DNA of 42,802 nucleotides from JBQTJJ01 sp052387235 (lineage in GTDB: Bacteria > Actinomycetota > Acidimicrobiia > Acidimicrobiales > GCA-2861595). Below are positions 39,950 through 42,802 of the stretch, piece after piece (within the stretch, counting starts at the first letter, position 1; each line of letters starts with the position of its first letter). Made by a program: the position numbers and the translations under genes. The notes under the pieces were generated by a model that was given only the letters and a program-made list of their open reading frames with translations, was not told the DNA's origin and searched no databases. The stretch is taken from assembly GCA_052387235.1 (NCBI GenBank), contig JBQTJJ010000057.1, positions 1 through 42,802 of the forward strand. Reading direction: 5' to 3'.

Positions 39950-40611
39950 ACGGCGAGCTCCATGTGGTCGACGACGTCCCCGGCGCGTTCGCCGAGTGCG
40001 TGGTCGAGCTGTTCGCCGAGAAGCCCCGCGACGAGTTCTCCCTCGCCCTGTCCGGGGGCGGGACGGCCCGCCGCTGCTACGAGCGCCTGGCGTCGGCGAG
40101 CATCGACCGCGTCGACTGGTGGCTGGTCGACGTCTACTGGGGCGACGAGCGCTGCGTGCCAGGCGACCATCCGGACTCCAACCAGCGCCTAGGGCGCCAG
40201 GCCCTGCTCGAGCGGGTGGGGGCGGCCCGGTCGGTGCACCCCATGCGCTGCGAGGACGGGCCCGACCCCTACCAGCTGCGGGTGGGCGAGCTGGGCAAGT
40301 TCGACGTGATCCACCTGGGCGTGGGCGCCGACGGCCACACCGCCTCGCTCTTCCCCGGCTCGCCCGCCCTCGACGCCGACCCCGGCCGGCTGGTGGTGAT
40401 GAACGAGGACCCGAGCGGGCGCAACCCGTACCGGCGCATGACCCTCACCCTCTCGGGCATCGCCCGGGCCCGGCTGGCGGTCTTCACCGTGGCCGGGGAG
40501 GAGAAGCAGGACGCCATGCAGCGCATCGCCGACGGCGACGACCTCCCCGCGGCGCGGGTGCGGGCCGACCGCGTGATCTGGCTGATCGATCGTTCGGCCG
40601 CTCCCCGGTAG
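39946..40611 (+). CDS. pgl: 6-phosphogluconolactonase
   Basis: The protein has 221 residues with SLALSGGGTARRCYERL (substrate phosphate loop), VYWGDERCVP and the hallmark LGVGADGHTASLFPG. It hydrolyses 6-phosphogluconolactone, completing the oxidative branch begun by Zwf. It ends the seven-gene pentose phosphate operon; its TAG stop is part of the TAGAGT hexamer that may be the -10 of the next gene. Confidence 0.95.
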   Translation: MNGELHVVDDVPGAFAECVVELFAEKPRDEFSLALSGGGTARRCYERLASASIDRVDWWLVDVYWGDERCVPGDHPDSNQRLGRQALLERVGAARSVHPMRCEDGPDPYQLRVGELGKFDVIHLGVGADGHTASLFPGSPALDADPGRLVVMNEDPSGRNPYRRMTLTLSGIARARLAVFTVAGEEKQDAMQRIADGDDLPAARVRADRVIWLIDRSAAPR

Positions 40612-40614
40612 AGT
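40609..40614 (+). promoter_or_regulatory. Possible -10 element for the CooC-like gene
   Basis: TAGAGT overlaps the pgl stop codon and predicts a leader of about 28 bases with a GAAGGGAG ribosome site. The -35 is weak. Confidence 0.4.
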
Positions 40615-40648
40615 TGGGGAGACGACAGATCCCCGAAGGGAGCAGTGC

Positions 40649-41491
40649 ATGAAGCTGGGCATCGTGGGGAAGGGCGGTGTGGGTAAGACCACCACATCGG
40701 CGCTGCTGTGCCAGGTCTACGCCCGGCGGGGCCAGCGGGTCCTCGCCGTCGACACCGACTCGAACCCCAACCTGGCGCTGAGCCTGGGCCTCGACCCCGT
40801 CGCCGCCGACAGCATCCCCGTGCTGCCCCGGTCGCTGGTGGTCGGTTCCGGCAACGGCGCCATCACACCCGCTGATCTCCTCCGGGACTACGGCGTTCCC
40901 ACACCGTCGGAGGTGACCCTCCTCAACGCCATGGCGATCACCCAGGCGGGCGCCGGCTGAACCTGCTCCAGCCACGCTGCCGTGCGCAGCCTTCTCGGAG
41001 CAGCCATCGAGGAAGAGGCCGACATCACCCTCGTCGACATGGAGGCCGGTCTCGAGCATCTCTCCCGCTCGGGTGGGACCCTCGCTTACGCCGACGTGCT
41101 GCTGGTGATCATGGAGCCGTCCCGGAAGTCGATCCTCACCGCCGGCCGCACCATGGGCCTGGCCGAGGAGCTGGGGATCCCCCACGTCTACGGCGTCGGC
41201 AACAAGGCCCGCATGCCCGAGGACGCGGAGTTCTTCAGGTCGGTGGCGGCCGAGTACAAGGTGCCGCTGGCCGGCATCATCCCCCACGACGCCGACGTGG
41301 TGGAGGCCGATCGCTCGGGCGAGGTCATGGGGCCCGAGCAGGGCGCCCCCGTCCGCCAGGCCATCGAGGAGATCGTGTCCTTCGTGGACCGCATCTACGC
41401 GGGCGAGAGCGACGGGCAGGCCGAGCGTGAGGCGCTCCTGCGCGAGCGAGAGCGCGTCGACCAGCGCCTGGCCGAGCTGAAGGCCGACTAG
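40649..41491 (+). CDS. CooC-like ATPase, candidate selenoprotein (in-frame TGA at codon 104)
   Basis: Read through the TGA at 40958-40960, the gene encodes 280 residues in one frame. Before it lie the MinD/CooC P-loop GKGGVGKTTT (7-16) and DTDSNPNLALSLG (35-47). After it comes VDMEAGLEHLSRSGG (129-143), the CooC signature, followed by VIMEPSRKSI and VGNKAR. CooC proteins insert nickel into CO dehydrogenase-type enzymes and bind metal through a CxC motif at the dimer interface. Here that motif reads AGAG-(TGA)-TC: the TGA takes the place of the first Cys and C106 is the second. There is no other frame break or decay. Selenocysteine insertion is the leading idea; a nonsense mutation (TGC or TGT to TGA) or sequencing error is the alternative. 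Without recoding, only 103 residues are made. No CO dehydrogenase or sel genes lie in the window. Confidence 0.75.
40963..41003 (+). promoter_or_regulatory. Candidate bacterial SECIS-like hairpin
   Basis: A lower stem CTGCTCC/GGAGCAG (40963-40969 with 40997-41003) starts two bases after the TGA. A symmetric 6+6 internal loop separates it from an upper stem GCTGC/GCAGC (40976-40980 with 40986-40990). The apical loop is CGTGC, with G as its second base and U next. Loop position about 21 bases after the TGA is in the range I recall for bacterial SECIS elements. GC-rich sequence makes chance hairpins common, so this is supportive rather than decisive. Confidence 0.5.
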
Positions 41492-41511
41492 GGACGACCC
41501 CCTTCCTCCGT

Positions 41512-41546
41512 CCGGCCCCCGCCGCCCCAGAGGCGCCGGGGGCCGG
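41512..41546 (+). terminator. GC-rich terminator-like hairpin after the CooC-like gene
   Basis: The 10-base perfect arms CCGGCCCCCG and CGGGGGCCGG enclose 15 bases, which can extend the stem by CGCC/GGCG. There is no T-tract, as is common in high-GC actinobacteria. Confidence 0.6.
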
Positions 41547-41551
41547 TCCGC

Positions 41552-41570
41552 GCCCGGGCCCGGGCCCGGG
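41552..41570. repeat. GGGCCC simple repeat
   Basis: Three consecutive CCCGGG units directly follow the terminator hairpin. Confidence 0.8.
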
Positions 41571-41571
41571 T

Positions 41572-41604
41572 GACCATTGACGTCCTAGTCATTCGAAAAT
41601 GGTC
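41572..41604. promoter_or_regulatory. Inverted repeat and AT-richer island before the subtilase
   Basis: GACCATT and AATGGTC (7-base arms, 19-base spacer) enclose TTGACG and a locally AT-rich stretch. It is the most promoter-like place before the subtilase gene, but no good -10 is at the right distance from TTGACG. The 160 bases from here to the start codon hold no riboswitch that I recognise. Confidence 0.35.
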
Positions 41605-41765
41605 CTCAGGGTCTCAGCGGCCTCTCCCGAAGTACTGGGGCGCCACTGAACGTGGCGTGGACGGGACAGTGATCCGCCGGGCTGCATCTGGTCGCCTGGG
41701 CCGGCGGGGAGTCAGTGGCGAACCCGACGTCCGTCGTGCGGAAGACGAACGAGAGGTTGTCTGCC

Positions 41766-42802
41766 ATGACGATTGGGCCCTTCGCCCACGCGCTGGCCCC
41801 GGCGGGGACGGCTGCAACGATGTTCGTCCGGCACGGGCAGGGCCGTCGGCCCGGAGCCCGTGCGTCGATCGCGCTGGTGACGGCCCTGGCCTTCGGCCTG
41901 CTGGGGCTGGGCGCGCAGCTGCCGGCGGGGTCCACCGACGTCGGCCTCGGCATACGCTGGTTCTCCGCCGGCGCCGCCGCCAAGGTGGAGCCGGGCGTGA
42001 ACCTGTCCACCCCGGTGGCGGCGTCGGTGATCGTGCAGGCCGAGGAGGGCCGGGCCGGCGAGGCCCGGGCCGCCATCACCGAGGCCGGCGGCACGGTGGG
42101 CGCCGACCTCAGCCTGGTGAACGGCTACGAGGCGACGCTGACCGGGCCCCAGACGGCCGCGGTCGCCGCCGACGGCGCCGTGCGCTCGGTGAGCGTCAAC
42201 CGCCGGGTGAAGTTCGAGAACCTGGCCTTCGACGAGACCACCACCGCCTCCAACTTCGCCAAGACGTCGGAGGCCACCACGGCCTGGGCCGTGGGCAACC
42301 TCGGCACCGGGGTCGGCGTGGCGGTGCTGGACACGGGCGTGTCGTCGATGCGGGACTTCTCCGGCCGGCTGGCCTTCGGGCCCGACCTGTCCGGCGAGGG
42401 GACCACGGTCGACAGCCACGGTCACGGCACCGTGATGGCGGGCATAGTGGCCGGCAACGGCGCCGACTCCGCCGGCCGCACGGGTGGGGCCTACACGGGT
42501 GTGGCCCCGGGCGCCACACTGGTGTCGGTGAAGGTCGCCGGCCGCAACGGCGTCGTGGATGTCTCCACCATGCTCCAGGGCATGCACTGGGTCTCCGCGT
42601 ACAAGGACCAGTTCAACATCCGGGTGATGAACCTCTCCTGGGGCACCACCTCCACTCAGAATCCCTCCCTCGACCCGCTGAACTACGCCGTCCAGCGCCT
42701 GTGGAGGCAGGGCATCGTCGTGGTCGTGGCCGCCGGCAACTCCGGCCCGCAGGCCGGCACCGTCACCAAGCCCGGGGACGACCCCATGGTGGTGACGGTC
42801 GG
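41766..42802 (+). CDS. Subtilisin-family serine protease (S8), partial
   Basis: The reading frame is open from ATG 41766 to the window edge (345 codons). An N-terminal extension is followed by a hydrophobic signal segment (about 34-55). An I9-like propeptide (about 85-150, SVIVQAEEGRAGEARAAI to VRSVSVNRRV) precedes the S8 domain. Within it are Asp189 (VAVLDTGVSS), His220 (SHGHGTVMAG), the VMNLSWGT strand and the oxyanion Asn325 (AAGNSG). The catalytic Ser lies beyond the window. It should be a secreted protease matured by loss of the propeptide. AGAGG nine bases upstream supports the ATG at 41766; the long N-region before the hydrophobic segment leaves an internal ATG (residue 19) possible. 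Confidence 0.88.
   Translation, partial: MTIGPFAHALAPAGTAATMFVRHGQGRRPGARASIALVTALAFGLLGLGAQLPAGSTDVGLGIRWFSAGAAAKVEPGVNLSTPVAASVIVQAEEGRAGEARAAITEAGGTVGADLSLVNGYEATLTGPQTAAVAADGAVRSVSVNRRVKFENLAFDETTTASNFAKTSEATTAWAVGNLGTGVGVAVLDTGVSSMRDFSGRLAFGPDLSGEGTTVDSHGHGTVMAGIVAGNGADSAGRTGGAYTGVAPGATLVSVKVAGRNGVVDVSTMLQGMHWVSAYKDQFNIRVMNLSWGTTSTQNPSLDPLNYAVQRLWRQGIVVVVAAGNSGPQAGTVTKPGDDPMVVTV

Noticed and set aside
40982..41491. Second half of the CooC-like gene as an independent GTG-started gene
   Set aside because: It is in the same frame as the first half, separated only by the TGA, lacks its own ribosome site, and would start in the middle of the CooC fold.
40649..41491. Frameshifted pseudogene
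   Set aside because: There is no frame change: both halves are in one frame and all motifs are intact. A point nonsense mutation remains possible and is stated as the alternative.
41606..41765. ZTP or c-di-GMP riboswitch before the subtilase
   Set aside because: Short matches such as CGCCTGGGC occur, but the required order and partner motifs are missing.

Overview
The window is very GC-rich, gene-dense bacterial chromosome with many GTG starts. It carries a complete Pup-proteasome locus (mpa, dop, pup, prcB, prcA, pafA, pafB, pafC), a mycobacterial-type Tat/HelY block and an OpcA-containing pentose phosphate operon. Together these indicate an actinobacterium (Actinomycetota). The small conserved neighbours (DUF3866, double-ThyX protein, TtuA/MoaD pair) would fit Acidimicrobiia or a related deep lineage, but that placement is inference. 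I see no rRNA, tRNA, CRISPR array, insertion sequence or prophage, and no gene-free stretch longer than 300 bases.

Layout. 1-1.2 kb: two LysM cell-wall genes (minus). 1.35-8 kb (minus): a double ThyX-like protein, a lipid-kinase-like protein, HelY-type helicase, TatC, a TatA/B protein and two small proteins. 8.2-10.8 kb (plus): an orphan soluble histidine kinase and a glycerophosphodiesterase. 10.8-15.9 kb (minus): lepB, pafC, pafB, DUF3866, pafA. 16-22 kb: a small DUF2007-like gene (plus), then prcA, prcB, an endonuclease VII-like HNH gene, pup, dop and mpa (minus). 22.2-28.4 kb: a ferredoxin (plus), then MarP-like protease, TrmI, TtuA-like thiolase, MoaD-like carrier, three small proteins (two with an evident membrane helix), a LON-domain protein and a PBP4-type carboxypeptidase (minus). 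28.5-32 kb: zinc-ribbon protein, TetR regulator with a perfect operator, fatty-acid desaturase, a DUF6941-like protein and a FIST protein. 32-40.6 kb (plus): tkt-tal-pgi-gnd-zwf-opcA-pgl. 40.6-41.5 kb: a CooC-like ATPase with an in-frame TGA. 41.8 kb to the end: a subtilase, cut by the window edge.

Two observations stand out. (1) The CooC-like gene reads as one 280-codon protein interrupted only by a TGA, and this TGA falls exactly on the first Cys of the family's metal-binding CxC motif. A two-tier hairpin with a G/U-containing apical loop follows at once. This is a strong candidate for an undescribed selenoprotein form of CooC, with a nonsense mutation or sequencing error as the alternatives. 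(2) The endonuclease VII-like gene between pup and prcB has its own textbook promoter (TTGACG-18-TAGAAT). A perfect LexA-type box (GAAC-N4-GTTC) lies in the spacer, and the start codon sits where transcription should begin. This would make it an SOS-controlled, leaderless nuclease gene placed so that read-through could reach the proteasome core genes. The same locus holds pafB and pafC, the other actinobacterial DNA-damage regulators.

Two recurring features of gene organisation are visible. At least nine genes have a TAnnnT -10 element 6-8 bases before the start codon, which predicts leaderless mRNAs. Thirteen gene junctions are exact 4-base GTGA stop/start overlaps, which predicts widespread translational coupling.
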